A stretch of DNA of 64,000 nt, from positions 64,697,421 to 64,761,420 of the forward strand of contig OZ023210.1 of assembly GCA_963995525.1 (NCBI GenBank), given 5' to 3'. Under the pieces are notes generated by a model, which saw only the letters and a list, made by a program, of their open reading frames with translations, had not been told where the DNA came from and made no database searches. Shown piece after piece: positions 28,101 through 44,600 of this stretch. Every line of letters starts with the position of its first letter. Positions within the stretch are counted from its first letter, which is position 1. This stretch comes from Escarpia spicata (lineage: Eukaryota; Annelida; Polychaeta; Sabellida; Siboglinidae). The position numbers and the translations under genes are program-made.

Positions 28101-28927
28101 ACGACAAGGACCCGGATGATGACGTCAGTAAGCCGAAATTGTCGAACAAGTCGTTCCACTCGAAGGACGGTGCCGACGACGACGACACGCTCCCTCTCGC
28201 CGCCATTCCCCGCCGCATGAACGTGCGCATGCGCGGGTCACGTGGTCGCCCGAGGTCGGCGCACCGGTTGAAGATCCGCTTCCAGTCGCGGCCCCGTGGT
28301 CGGGCCCGTGGGCCAGGGCGACCACGGGGTGTCCGGTCTGGCCGACCGCGCGGTCGACCTCCGCTCAAGGGGCGACTCTTCCTTTCCGGCGACGACGCCG
28401 TGAGTAGACTCGACATCACAACCGCCGCCGCCAAGAACGGCGTATCGGCGCGCCGCCTTGGCTCGCGGGCAGGACGCGGCGGTGGTCGGGTGGGGTTGTC
28501 GTCGGGACGCCAACACCGACCCACCGACAGCGGAAGTGATGTCAAACGCGAGGCGATCGACAGTCCGATGTCGACTCCGCCTCTGCCCGCAGACTCGCCG
28601 CCGTTGAAGGAGGCGATGGACACGTCGAAGAAGGAGTCTGACACCGGCAGTGAGCGACTCGTGTGTAACGGCGACGGACCGCCTGAGACAGCGACCAACA
28701 GCCGGGACGTCGCCCTGTCGGCCACTCCGTCAGAGAGCAGCGACCGAGAGCCGTCCATGGAGACGGCGGCTGCGGAGACCAGGACGTTCTGGCGTCCGTC
28801 TGAGGAGGCGAGGCCCATCCTTGACCAAGTGTTCATTACGGACGTGACGGCCAACCGTGTAACGGTGACGGTGCGTGAGAGTCACACAGACACTGGCTTC
28901 TTCCGGAAGCGTGAGGTCGAGAACTGA
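22121..28927 (+). CDS. CBX: Polycomb-type chromobox protein (CBX2/4/6/7/8 class), five coding exons
   Basis: Coding exons are 22121-22189, 22282-22325, 22439-22504, 22630-22690 and 27989-28927, all with GT..AG introns, giving 392 residues. The chromodomain (about 9-62) contains [20 protein letters not shown] and [10 protein letters not shown]...[11 protein letters not shown]; the H3K27me3 aromatic cage is complete as F11, W32 and W35, the same numbers as vertebrate CBX7. Next comes an acidic Ser/Asp segment, a basic segment with several AT-hook cores (RGRP 165-168, GRPRG 190-194, GRPRGRPP 198-205), and a C-terminal Polycomb box (about 356-392, [16 protein letters not shown] then GFFRKRE) that binds RING1 in PRC1. 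It is a nuclear reader of H3K27me3. An ATG at 22118 is in frame just before; the second was chosen because it gives the family's usual MELS start. The gene looks intact. Confidence 0.95.
22282..22325 (+). CDS. CBX: CBX coding exon 2
   Basis: 44 nt encoding [14 protein letters not shown] plus two bases. Acceptor TTTTGTAG, donor GTGAGT. It carries cage residues W32 and W35. Confidence 0.95.
22439..22504 (+). CDS. CBX: CBX coding exon 3
   Basis: 66 nt encoding [20 protein letters not shown] and RR. Acceptor TTTTGCAG, donor GTCAGT. Confidence 0.95.
22630..22690 (+). CDS. CBX: CBX coding exon 4
   Basis: 61 nt encoding [20 protein letters not shown] and G. Acceptor TCGTTTCAG, donor GTAAGT. The KRGPKPK motif follows the chromodomain in Polycomb-type CBX proteins. 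Confidence 0.92.
22691..27988 (+). other. CBX intron 4 (5.3 kb)
   Basis: GTAAGT...CAG borders. It contains a 41-bp minisatellite (25098-26203) and otherwise AT-rich sequence. A 79-residue frame at 24209-24448 has no recognised domain. Confidence 0.85.
25098..26203. repeat. 41-bp minisatellite, about 27 copies, in CBX intron 4
   Basis: The unit contains TAGC(G/A)TCACTATGTC and TTGGGGACTTGTTAATAGAA. Units differ by single substitutions (G/A after TAGC, TTAATAG or TTTATAG) and by occasional TA insertion. The last four to five units share an AGTGAC variant in place of GGGGAC, showing local homogenisation. Confidence 0.96.
27989..28927 (+). CDS. CBX: CBX last coding exon (linker, AT-hooks, Polycomb box)
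   Basis: Acceptor CTTATGTGCCGCAG; 312 codons and stop TGA at 28925-28927. GC-rich (strongly so at third positions), unlike the AT-rich flanks. The long antisense frame over this exon is a by-product of that composition. Confidence 0.93.
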   Translation, partial: SAGRATKRCAVKSEDEDDESTAEDGSTTSYTTATSDTDDKDPDDDVSKPKLSNKSFHSKDGADDDDTLPLAAIPRRMNVRMRGSRGRPRSAHRLKIRFQSRPRGRARGPGRPRGVRSGRPRGRPPLKGRLFLSGDDAVSRLDITTAAAKNGVSARRLGSRAGRGGGRVGLSSGRQHRPTDSGSDVKREAIDSPMSTPPLPADSPPLKEAMDTSKKESDTGSERLVCNGDGPPETATNSRDVALSATPSESSDREPSMETAAAETRTFWRPSEEARPILDQVFITDVTANRVTVTVRESHTDTGFFRKREVEN

Positions 28928-34656
<5,729 letters not shown>

Positions 34657-34787
34657 CTCTCTCTCTCTCTCTCCCTCCCCCCCCCCCCCCCTCTCACTCT
34701 CTCTCTCACTCACACACCCACCCACCCCCCACCCCTACACACACACATCAGACACACACGCACGCAAACACGTACGCACACACACAC

Positions 34788-34869
<82 letters not shown>
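34657..34869. repeat. Compound (CT)n, poly-C, (CA)n microsatellite
   Basis: CT runs, a C14-like tract near 34678-34692, CCCA variants, then about 40 CA units. Confidence 0.95.
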
Positions 34870-34871
<2 letters not shown>

Positions 34872-35418
34872 ACAAACAGTTTTCAAACATAAAACAGAGC
34901 CAACCGAAAGAATAATGACATGAAGCGTGTGTAACCAAACCCAACACTTGGAGTAAAGTCAGCGCCACATCTGTAGGCGATATGAAAAAAATAACACTAT
35001 TCGTTGCAGTGTATTCGAGAATGGAATTCGGTTTAACGCCATTGACCCGTAGACAGCAGCGAATCGACGAGACAGTCTTTATCAGCGTGCAGACACACGT
35101 CATATAGCGAGATGGACTGCAGAACGTGGTTGGTGGCAATTTATCAAATGCGTGATATCTGTACACTGTATTTAAATACACCATTTTTGCGGTATTTGTA
35201 TTTAACTTTTCCCAAAAGCCTGTATTTGATGTGCATATTTGGTTATGTAACCCCAGGTTTTTTATATGCGCGGTGTTGAGTATACCTAAACATGCATGTA
35301 TCAGATGATACAACGACCATATTTTAACTTGTGAATTAAATGCCCTTACCGTCAATCTGCAGATTCTAGTAATTTTGATTGTCGTTAGAATTATGATTGG
35401 GCAATATTTTAATGACAC
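34870..35418 (-). other. Long open frame (182 codons), unrecognised
   Basis: This is the longest unexplained frame outside repeats and known genes. It reads, among others, RICRLTVRAFNSQVKIWSLY and PPTTFCSPSRYMTCVCTLIK. No motif, signal peptide or clear transmembrane pattern was identified and there is no splice evidence. The plus strand of the same region has only short frames. It could be a decayed gene or chance; I assign no function. Confidence 0.25.
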
Positions 35419-35591
35419 AATTGTATTTTAATAATATTTGGTCAGCTTTTAGATAAGTGTATTGCGGTCCTTGTGGTATGCTTATTTAGAAAAATTATGA
35501 ATTGGTGTTAAAAGAATATACCAGAGGGCCAATGACCCCAAAAGTGTATAATTGGTAAAATCGTGTCCTTTGTCACTCACACCGTGAATTA

Positions 35592-35686
35592 TAAAGTCAG
35601 GCTTACGAAAATGTCACGAAAGATTGGACTAAGTAAGAGCCTTCAGGATATATATATATATATCCTGAAGTAAGCCTGACTTTACA
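35592..35686. repeat. Palindromic inverted repeat (hairpin-forming)
   Basis: AAAGTCAGGCTTAC (35594-35607) recurs inverted as GTAAGCCTGACTTTAC near 35670-35685. Inside lies a perfect 30-bp palindrome at 35641-35670 built of CTTCAGGA, TA units and TCCTGAAG. It may be a small foldback element. Confidence 0.8.
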
Positions 35687-35702
35687 TATATATATATATA
35701 TA

Positions 35703-37290
35703 GCTTGCCCACCATTTTAATTTGTAAAATGGCAAAAGGTGGACGTAAGGAGCCCAAAACGGCCAAAATGGCATGTCCAATTAACCTTTCCAAATTTGGA
35801 AGCACTACCATACAAAATAAGTGCTATATTTCCAATTTCTGAGTTCTCAGTACAAATGGGGTATATCTTGGCAGTGTACAGAAACAAAATCATGGTTACA
35901 AAACGAGAAATAAAAACATCACAATGTGTTTTCTATGATGACCACTTGTTGCGTGTCCAGCGTCATCGGTTTAGATTGGTCCACTATATTAATTTACCAT
36001 TGCTATTGCTGGGTATTTCGACATGTATTCTTTTCTGATAACGTTAACGAAGGAATCCAAAAAAAATTATGGAACTGAATCTAAATATGAGGAAAATATA
36101 ATACATTAAAGGTAAAACAAATGTAGGGTGGCGCTTTAAAGGGATTCTTTGTAAGCTAATATGCATTCGAGGTGTACCGTATCAAAACGTATTAATTTCC
36201 CATAAGTTCTTTCTCTGCTACATGTTTATGCATAATTTGGGTGTTATCTGCGCAAAAAAAGATAAACAGTTGTGTTTACACGAATCGTTTTGAGCTTGCT
36301 GCCACGTGGATGATTAATTCTGCAGCCCGCGTATAATGAATATTCATGCACGCGCAGTGAACCACACGAAGACCGTTGACGTCACACACATTGTTGACAT
36401 GTTAGTTTCCGAGGTGAGTTGATTCAAGCAATGGCATTGTAAATAAGCAATTTGTAGACATATGCATATTGACAGCTATTTTTATAAGTGTAGGAAACGT
36501 ATGCACTGTTTAGTTACCCTGCTTCCCAATGCCGTCAGCAGAGTAACGTTTCGATTAAATAGAATTATAACGTCCGCTGACGCGGACGGCTGCAGTCGGT
36601 GTCAGCTGCCGCTGGGACTGTCACTGAGTTTGTCGAGCCTCAACTACAATAATTAACATAGCCTTAGGCAAAGGTCTCGTGTTTCTAGTTAATAAAACTG
36701 CACTGTCCAATATTTTTCATGCAGTGAACGAAAATGCACGCTAAAATATCAGTATATGCAACCATAGCAAGATGATTAACCTGGTCGTGGATGTAATTTT
36801 TTTGCCTAAATCTGGGATTTGGGTATGTGTGTCTACGGGTCTTGTCTTAGCCATTTCCCCACTTATTTGAACCGAAACATAAAAATGTGAGATTCGTACG
36901 TTCACAGACTGGTTTTAATGCTACAGCTACGATTGCCAGTAAACCTGGCTGGTATGTCATCATTCAATGTAAACATTTTAGTTTTGTAGTACACAATACC
37001 ATGTTGCCACGGAATTTTGCGATGCACGAATTTTAGACACCAGCAGATCTGCACTCTAGGATACATAAGTTTTTATCCATGAATATATTATTAAAAATCT
37101 AATAATACATGAGATCAAGTTGCGTTGCGTCATGTGAATAGCACATTTGATAACAGTACACGCTAAAAACAAATTAAACATGTATTTTTGACATGTTACT
37201 TTACTGTTATTGTACACTTTTCACGAGAAAGACCCATATGTATAATTATATACAACATTAATTATTTGAGCAAGAATAAAGGCCATTATA
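35703..37290. other. No gene recognised
   Basis: AT-rich DNA. It contains one copy of the recurrent motif TGTCCAGCGTCATC (35954-35967) and an inverted-repeat partner of 39408-39425 near 36133-36150. Confidence 0.4.
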
Positions 37291-37474
37291 CAGTGCACTC
37301 TGGATAAGGTCGAACTTCCAGGGACCCATGACAATACTGATAAGTGGAATTTTTGATAACTAGAAAGTTATCAGAAGGTCCCCTTATTGGGACCTTTGTC
37401 CTGGACCGAGGAAAAGATCTATTTAATTTAGCAAAAATTAACTTATGTGAGTTCAAGTTATCTGGAATGCACTG
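37291..37474. mobile_element. pogo/Tigger-like MITE
   Basis: The 184-bp element is flanked by TA (37289-37290 and 37475-37476), the target duplication of Tc1/mariner-pogo elements. The left end CAGTGCACTCTGGATAAG is matched in inverse by CTTGAACT...CACTG type sequence at the right end (ATCTGGAATGCACTG). CAGTGCA.TC ends are typical of pogo/Tigger derivatives. It has no coding capacity. Confidence 0.75.
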
Positions 37475-39830
37475 TATATGACCAATGCATTCAGGTAATT
37501 ATGTAGAAGCAAATTAAAAGTTGGCCAAAGTAATGGATTGGGATTTTAGTCTGACTGAATCAACATAACAAGGTTCTCTTGTATTTATTTTCCATTTAGC
37601 CAACTGTACACTTGGTGATAAGTCCCATAATCTAATATCTAAACTGAATTAATCTGCACAGTGTTGATGTAGATAACTCATATTTAGGCTCAGTTTCCTA
37701 AATTCAACTTTGTTTATTTGCAGGAACATCGGAAATAGCAGAGCTGATGGAAAGAGGAAATTGAAGAGCTCTACTTAACACTGCCATTAATTGAACAATG
37801 GGTCACCTGACATAAGATGATGTCTGACGTTGTTCTGCCCATTCTGTTCTGGGAAGTTGTACCTCATTTCGAGTTTCAAATGGATGTGTGCATCTGATAG
37901 CTTTGTGTATCAAAATGCATAGCAGTGCTATTAATAGGATAATATGTTAACTGACACAGTAGTGAAGAAGTCTGACTTTGTTCTGCCACATTAATTCTGT
38001 GTTGCTGCTGGGAGTGTGTACATCAATACGTTTCAAATGGATTTGTGCAATCGATTGATTATGTTGAAAAGTAGGAGTACTTAATACAATTTATGCTTTC
38101 TTATGCTCATCATGTTTGGATTGTGTTCTACAGCATATTCTTCAAAATTTGTTGAAACAGGTTTGTGTTAAGTGAATTATACTGGGAGCAGTGTATAAAA
38201 AGGTGTCGACAAAGTTGTTTCTACAATAATTTTAAAAATTCATAAAATATAAATGTTCCACAACATTCAAAATGTATTAGGGATCTTCTTGAGCTAAATA
38301 CACCAATGATGACTGAAAACAGTGTTTTAGAATATGCATTACTTTTAAAGTTTTGTAATTTTATAACTTCATTTCCATCATACAATGGCCATTTTATTTG
38401 TTATCGAAACGGGAGTTCGACAGAAACAAATTAAATATATTTTACTCTAAATGATGGACAGAACAAATCATTATTGCACTCCCAATACAAAATAAAATAA
38501 GTTTTTACACTGATGCAATAGATTTTAATATTTTGTCGACAATAATGTTATGCTCCTTATAGATCTACATTTTTCAAACTAAAACTAGTAAAAGTAAACC
38601 TTACGTAGATAGGAAAGTACATAACCACATAACCTATTTTGGTACCGTAAATTACGTTAGTGATGTGATATGTATTTATACTACTTATGGAAATAGCAGC
38701 TGGATTTATGGTGCAAATATAATAGTTTCATTATTGAATGTTTCTCGGCTTCAGTAAGTTTCTGTTATCTAAACGTTTCATTAAAACTTCACTTCAAAAT
38801 GTATAGCCAGATGTACCTAGTGAAAAATGAACATGATAGTACCATAGTTTTTATATCCAACAAAAACAATACCAATCATTCAATATGACATCGGCGTCGC
38901 CATCGCGGCATCGGGGATAATCAGCGGCTTCGTGCATGGAGGTGGTGTTTTTTCTTTTAAATCAATCCGTCTGTCATGAACTGTTGCTAAGTTCATTCTC
39001 CGTTTATTCCATAAATTTTCCTTCTTTACTTTAGTGAATCTGTGACATAAACAGCAGCTGGTCCACGTTTCATTTTGGTAATTTTATCGGTCACGACGCA
39101 TTCTTACGGCGGTGGCTAATCCATATACACACATGTTGATGACGTATTTCTTGCATCTATTAACTCGGCGTAGCTAATTGAAGTCTGACGGACATTCCCG
39201 AATATTCATGAGCATGCCTTATACGGATTGTGAAGATGGGCCCAAAGTAGAAACTCCGCGTACGCAGATTAATTTTTTCGATATATTGTCAGTGTCATTA
39301 GTGATTAATAAAACATAATTCTAATGTAATAAAGGCATAGAATTACATGAAATAATCATATTAACAGGATTATCTAATAATTGCGTACATTACAGATATA
39401 AAAATTCTCAAAGAATCCCTTTAAGTGCGTGTCCAGCATCATCGACGGAAAAGGCTACCTACATAAACCTAGAAAACGTTCACCGTTTTAACTTGTTCAT
39501 GTCTACCAGCTACCACCCTGCTATAATTCCCTCGATGGCCCTTCCAATATTCACGATATTTCTTGGTCAAAGAAGGAAAAACCGAAATGGTGGCGTGTCT
39601 AGCGTCATCGCGAAAACTGAAAAACACCGCTCAGAGCGCATGTATACCTGGATTCAGAGGAATTAAAATGGGGAATACATCAGAGGCTGACGTCTCCTGG
39701 CAGACAATAGCTTTTCCGACTCTAAGACGACATATTTTGCGAGCAATGCAATATTAATAACTGTAAAAAATTGTAATTACATTTACATTACAAAACTACC
39801 ACATACTATGTCTAAGGTGTTGGGACCTGG
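37475..39830. other. No gene recognised
   Basis: AT-rich. Two further copies of the TCCAGC(G/A)TCATC motif lie at 39429-39443 and 39595-39609. Otherwise nothing is supported. Confidence 0.4.
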
Positions 39831-40200
39831 GGGAGAGTTGGGGGCGAGCCCCCAATATTATGATGGGGGGCTCGACATAGGAATAGCCCCCCAGTATTTG
39901 GGGAAAGGGTGCATTTTGTTGTTTTGTTAAGTATCAAGGCGACTCCAGTTTGAGCAATTGGTGAGCTTCAATTCAAGGGGGAGGAGTTGATTTGGGGGTG
40001 TTTGGAGCCTAGGGGGGTAGAGTTGGATGTTTTGGAGAGTCTCAAGGGGGTGCAATGGAAGATTTTTGGAGAACCCCAAAGGAGGTCAACGGGAGGTTTT
40101 GAGAGCCTCAAACGGGGGTGCAATTTGAGGTTTTTCGTAAGCCTCCAGTGGGTGCAATTGGAGGTTTTTTGGTGAGCCTCATCCCCCGAATATTCTTCAC
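39830..40200. repeat. Degenerate G-rich tandem repeat
   Basis: About seven diverged units combine GGGGGTGCAA, GGAGGTTTT and GAGCCTCAA-like blocks. The tail (CCCCCGAATATTCTTCACGT, then TCCGACGCCAATG) resembles the end of the repeat at 20160-20490. Confidence 0.7.
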
Positions 40201-42435
40201 GTTCCGACGCCAATGCATTTATTGGCTGTGACATGAAGGACATTGAGTTACACGGCTTACCCTTCATAATGTATGCTATAAGTACATACATCTTGCGTTC
40301 ACAGCTATTAGTTATATCGTCACGTAAAATGTAATTATGAAGAAAAACGTACTACAAATACATCTACAAGTGCCACAAGGATTATGAGTCGGCGCAACAA
40401 ATTGTGTTATTACTCCATCTACTGAACACATTCCAAGGAACAATGGAGTCATCTACCTACACGCAAGTCACTGCTTTGGGGAAGGAGATGGAGAAGCTGC
40501 GACAGCATGCATATGCCTTGGAGAAACAATTATGTTGCAATACTTGCAATGTGGTAGGAGCACGAGATTTTAAAAATGATATAACTTCCACGATGAAAGT
40601 TCCACCAAATGCTAGTATGCTTACGCCGTAAAGACGTTATTCTAACGAATGACGCACAAAGCCCTTAAAAGCATGGAATGAGAAAGGCCCACCCTGCCCT
40701 TGCATGCAGCACATGTGTTAGCATTGTAAACCAGTCCGTCAAGACAAAGCGGACATTTTTCTTCGGACGTCACTTGAAAAGAAGTCGGAGGAAAGGGAGC
40801 GTGACCGTTAAGACGTTGCAACTGGACTGCCACAAGCAGCATCTCGCAGGACAAGACACGACGCGTGGGACGGCCATCTGCAGAATGGATGGAGTTGAAG
40901 AAACAGGCTGGATACATTTCCTGTCAAGAAGTAGTTTGCGCTGACTAATGATAGGAAGCAATTGAAAAAGGAACATACTTTTGATTTTCAATACCTGCAT
41001 GCTAAATTGTGTGAGGGAAATCCAAATACAAAAATCATACCCTGCTTGTTTTGTCAGCCAATACCGAACCCTGATGTTAGTTTACCCTTCAAAAGCAATA
41101 ATATCTGCTTATGCACCATACAACAAAGTATTCTTTTGAAACTAAGATCCAGCAGACTGGCTGATATGCTAACAAGTCCGGACGGGTTGTGTAAACACGC
41201 GTATCAAGAAGAGTTTAAATAGATGATCACTTGAAGAGTTTGGAAACAACCACAGCAATGTTGCCGAGTAGCAACAAATGGACTTTGTCCTGCCAAATGG
41301 CAAGTACAAAAAGCGGACACAGCAAGTGCTTGAGGAGTTTCTGACAGGGCAGTTCTACCTACAAACCCTTCACTGAGGATATGGTTATATTACGTAAGCA
41401 TGTGACACCTGTGACAACTCAATGTCAACGGATCCACAAACTCATAATTTATACTCATATATAATTACATATCTACTGGTGATATGTAATAGGCTTAGCT
41501 CCAGTAAAAATCGGAAAAGTTGCACGAGCATGACTAGATCCCTTCAAAAAGGCATCGGCGTAAAATATGTATATTCAGTTGTGTTCAGTGTTCTTTGAGT
41601 CTGTTCTGGCCAATCCATCTCCAGCGTCATCACAAAATGTCCAGCGTCATCACTTGTTAGCAGGCACCTGTGGCTTATTTTGGAGTGTTATTTGTTGATT
41701 TTGTGTCGTTAATATCCTGCATAGTCAATGTTTTATAAACACCAGCATCGATACAATAGACTGGTGACACTGGCTAGCCGTCAATGAAATTAAAGAAGTG
41801 AAATATATATAAAAATCCATACCTGTGAACAAATATGCTTTCCTAAATATTTTACTTGTTTTCGATGAAGAATAATGGTATTATCTAAAAATAACTATAC
41901 GCGCCTAATGCATATCCAGCCTCATCAAGGTATGTTCATTTCTTAGTTCACACTTTGTCTAGTTCCAATCCCCGGACACACATGAAAGTTAGCTTAGTCA
42001 AAGATACCTGATCACTGTTACTGATTATGTTTCAGTTATATTTCCAAACACGTTTCTGAAAGAGCTGCAGTAATAAACATTGAAAATATGCCTTTTCATG
42101 AAACAACACAGAGCTAAAATTATCACCAATGTAGCCATGACGAGAACAAACTGTTTCCAAGTCAAATGCTATCTTATACCTCTTGATTCTTATTAAATGG
42201 CATATATACTAGATGATTAAAAAATATTGTTCAGTTTAAATGTAATATGAAATGCTCAAATTATATGTAGTATTGTAATTTTTCGTAAATGGCGCCTGAT
42301 GGAAATCAAGGTTGACTTCAAGTAGCTGTCATATAACAAACAAAAGTAACTCATATTACATTGAACTATTTACGGAAAATATGCGTCTTTATATGTACAG
42401 TAACAAATATAACTTAATTGTTTAGAATCAAACAT
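40201..42435. other. No gene recognised
   Basis: Short frames at 40404-40631 (with KEMEKLRQHAYALEKQL, possibly coiled coil) and 40678-41222 have protein-like patches in alternating frames, so a decayed coding sequence is possible, but no family is recognised. Motif copies TCCAGCGTCATC lie at 41620 and 41641. Confidence 0.35.
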
Positions 42436-42840
42436 TTATTTTTGGCCCTGCAAAATCCCATGTGTACAATTTTTTGGACATTGGCCCCAGAAGGCATGAA
42501 ACTGTTGGATGACAATTTTACGTGAACACAAGTGTATACGGTTTCTCGTCTGAATGTATCCTTTGGTGAGCGACGAGGTCATTCGAATGTTTGAATGACT
42601 GTCCACATGTAACCCAGGTGTAGGGTCTGGCACTAGTCGGGTGTTCGTCAACTTTGTCATTAATCTTTTTATAAAGTTGTTGTTGTTCAACGTTCTGGTT
42701 ACCAGTCGATGTCTCACGTGTGTCTGGTCTCCAGTCAGTCGACTCTACATTCACTTCCCTCAGTTCACCACCCACTGTCTCGTCTCTCCACTGCGTAAGT
42801 CTTCAGGGTCGCATTCAGAGTCCGCGCCGCGCCGCGACGT
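42436..42840 (-). pseudogene. Decayed C2H2 zinc-finger gene, relative of the gene at 48542-49459
   Basis: On the minus strand: SGETRQ in one frame, then after a shift GGELREVNVESTDWRPDTRE, STGNQNVEQQQ, DKVDEHPTSARPY and a single finger TWVTCGQSFKHSNDLVAHQR with IHSDEKPYT, then loss of similarity and a stop at 42518. The intact gene has the same order (LKEVKVKPTDWRPDRHE, STGNQNVGQQ, DEWPTNVRPY, fingers). The finger's first cysteine is replaced by Trp (YTWVTCG). One finger of at least eight remains. The upstream end is CpG-rich (about 42800-42900). Confidence 0.85.
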
Positions 42841-44046
42841 CGCGATCCGCCGCCGGAAGTTGAACATTTACATTTTATGTACCGCGGCGTTCGCCGCATT
42901 CAAAATGGCGCTTACACATAGTAGTAGACGTGGTGCATTTAACAACAATGACATCACTGCCTTTAGGAACACTTTAGTTTTGTTAAAAGCTCAACGTGTC
43001 ATGTTTGAGTGTGAACCGAAGCGCTCAAACGCACCAATCCGTTAAAAAGAATTAATTCATCATCGAATGTAAAACCAACTACGGAGGCCAAATCGACGTC
43101 CGGGGCAAAAAGCGACGTCGCGAACTTCTTCGTGACGTGGCGCCATCTCATGTGTTTTAGACATCATATAAGTAAAATATAGAAAAAAGCAATAGATGGC
43201 GCTAATGATTCCCAATGTTCGAGGTGTAAGATAGAAGATTTGAGAAGTTTGGCGGTTCTAGATGGTCTTTTTCACACTTAAGTCAGAAAGTAAAAACTCG
43301 CCAATAGTGTAGCAGCTGACTGTGTGTCGTTAAACTAAACAGATAACTGGATTATGAAATTTATGTAGAAATTATCTATGAAGACTTATTTTATTACAAC
43401 GAAGCACCATGGTTAAGGTTAGGTATTATCTAGGCCTATAAATTATTATCGCCCCAAAATGTATACGTTGCCGTAGATACTTTATACGTGTGCGCGGGGC
43501 GGTGTGCATAGAGTTGGTTTACTACGTGTGTGCACGGATGCACTTGCATACATACGGGCAGTTCCCTAGATATTTTGGAAATTCGCCTGGAGGTGATGAT
43601 CTTGGAGTCACAATATTAAAATGGTATGACATGTTTTGTGCGATTTAGCGGATCCACTCGGATGTTTCGCAAACTTAGATTTTTGAAATTCATCTGGGTT
43701 GCTGGGGATATCTTGGGGGTCACATACATATGGCAGCCTTTCTCCCTGGCAACACCGGGTAACTCGGCCAGTATTACGTAATTGAAAGAGGTATAATCAG
43801 CAGTTCTCATGTCGGTATCCATATCATTAAAATGTCAAACTACATATATCTGCAACTTGACATTTTAGCTGCCGTATAAATTCGAAGCGTTTTCTATGTG
43901 AACGTCGCAGCGAATGATGTTCACATAAATTTAGTAGCCACTAGGAGCAAGTGTCCGCTACTAGCAGCTAGTGGGTCACAGACTCTGGAAACGGGCCTTG
44001 TATGTTTGTTGCACGTATTCATGAATGCTGTGTGTTTTTCTTTCAG
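42841..44046. other. Spacer between two head-to-head zinc-finger relics
   Basis: CpG-rich at 42800-42900. At 43571-43626 and 43678-43735 two diverged copies of a TTTTGGAAATTC...ATCTTGG.GTCACA segment occur. No gene is supported. Confidence 0.45.
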
Positions 44047-44600
44047 TTGATGGACACACCATGTGCATGACGCAGATCGAAGACAAGCAAGAGGTCCGCG
44101 CAGTTGCATGAAGATTTTCAGCACCTGGCGTCTCATAGATTACTCAATATATATTTTCAAAAACAATCTTCAATTGCCTCTACAAATTGCGACGTTTCTA
44201 CCAAAATATTGTTCTGGTGATCATTTAATTACGTCTCACAACATATAAAGTTTTATGACACCGACTCAACGATGTATTCTCCTGACGTCAAGAGTGGTTT
44301 GCAACGTATCAAGTCTGACATTTTGAAGCCAAAGACCGAATTCGAAGAAGGAATTTTACCTCTTGCCAACTCAAAACACGAGGAAACAATGAATCAAAAT
44401 CAAAATGATCCCCACATCCAGGTGAAGTCAGGGTAGGTCGACTCTGAAGACAGTAGCCGTGGCGAGACGAGACATTGGGTAAGGGCGGTGTACTGAAGGA
44501 GGTCAACGAAGAGTCGACTGACTGGAGACCTCACTCACATGGGACAGCGACTGGTAATCAGAACGTTGAGCAACAACTCGGCAGTAAAACTGACCTATAT
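44047..44600 (+). pseudogene. Decayed 5' part of a zinc-finger gene of the same family
   Basis: An acceptor-like TTTCTTTCAG is followed at 44047 by TGATGGACAC, as in the intact gene's exon at 49589. Further on, GAAGGAGGTCAACGAAGAGT (near 44494), then the LKEVNEESTDWRPHSHGTAT and GNQNVEQQLGSKTD translation corresponds to the intact gene's pre-finger region. Stops and shifts interrupt the frame near 44436-44475, and no finger follows. It lies in opposite orientation to the relic at 42436-42840 and to the intact gene. Confidence 0.8.

Noticed and set aside
27976..28854. 292-codon minus-strand frame over the CBX last exon
   Set aside because: High GC third positions on the sense strand leave few antisense stops; splice sites, AT-hooks and the Polycomb box fix the sense strand as coding.
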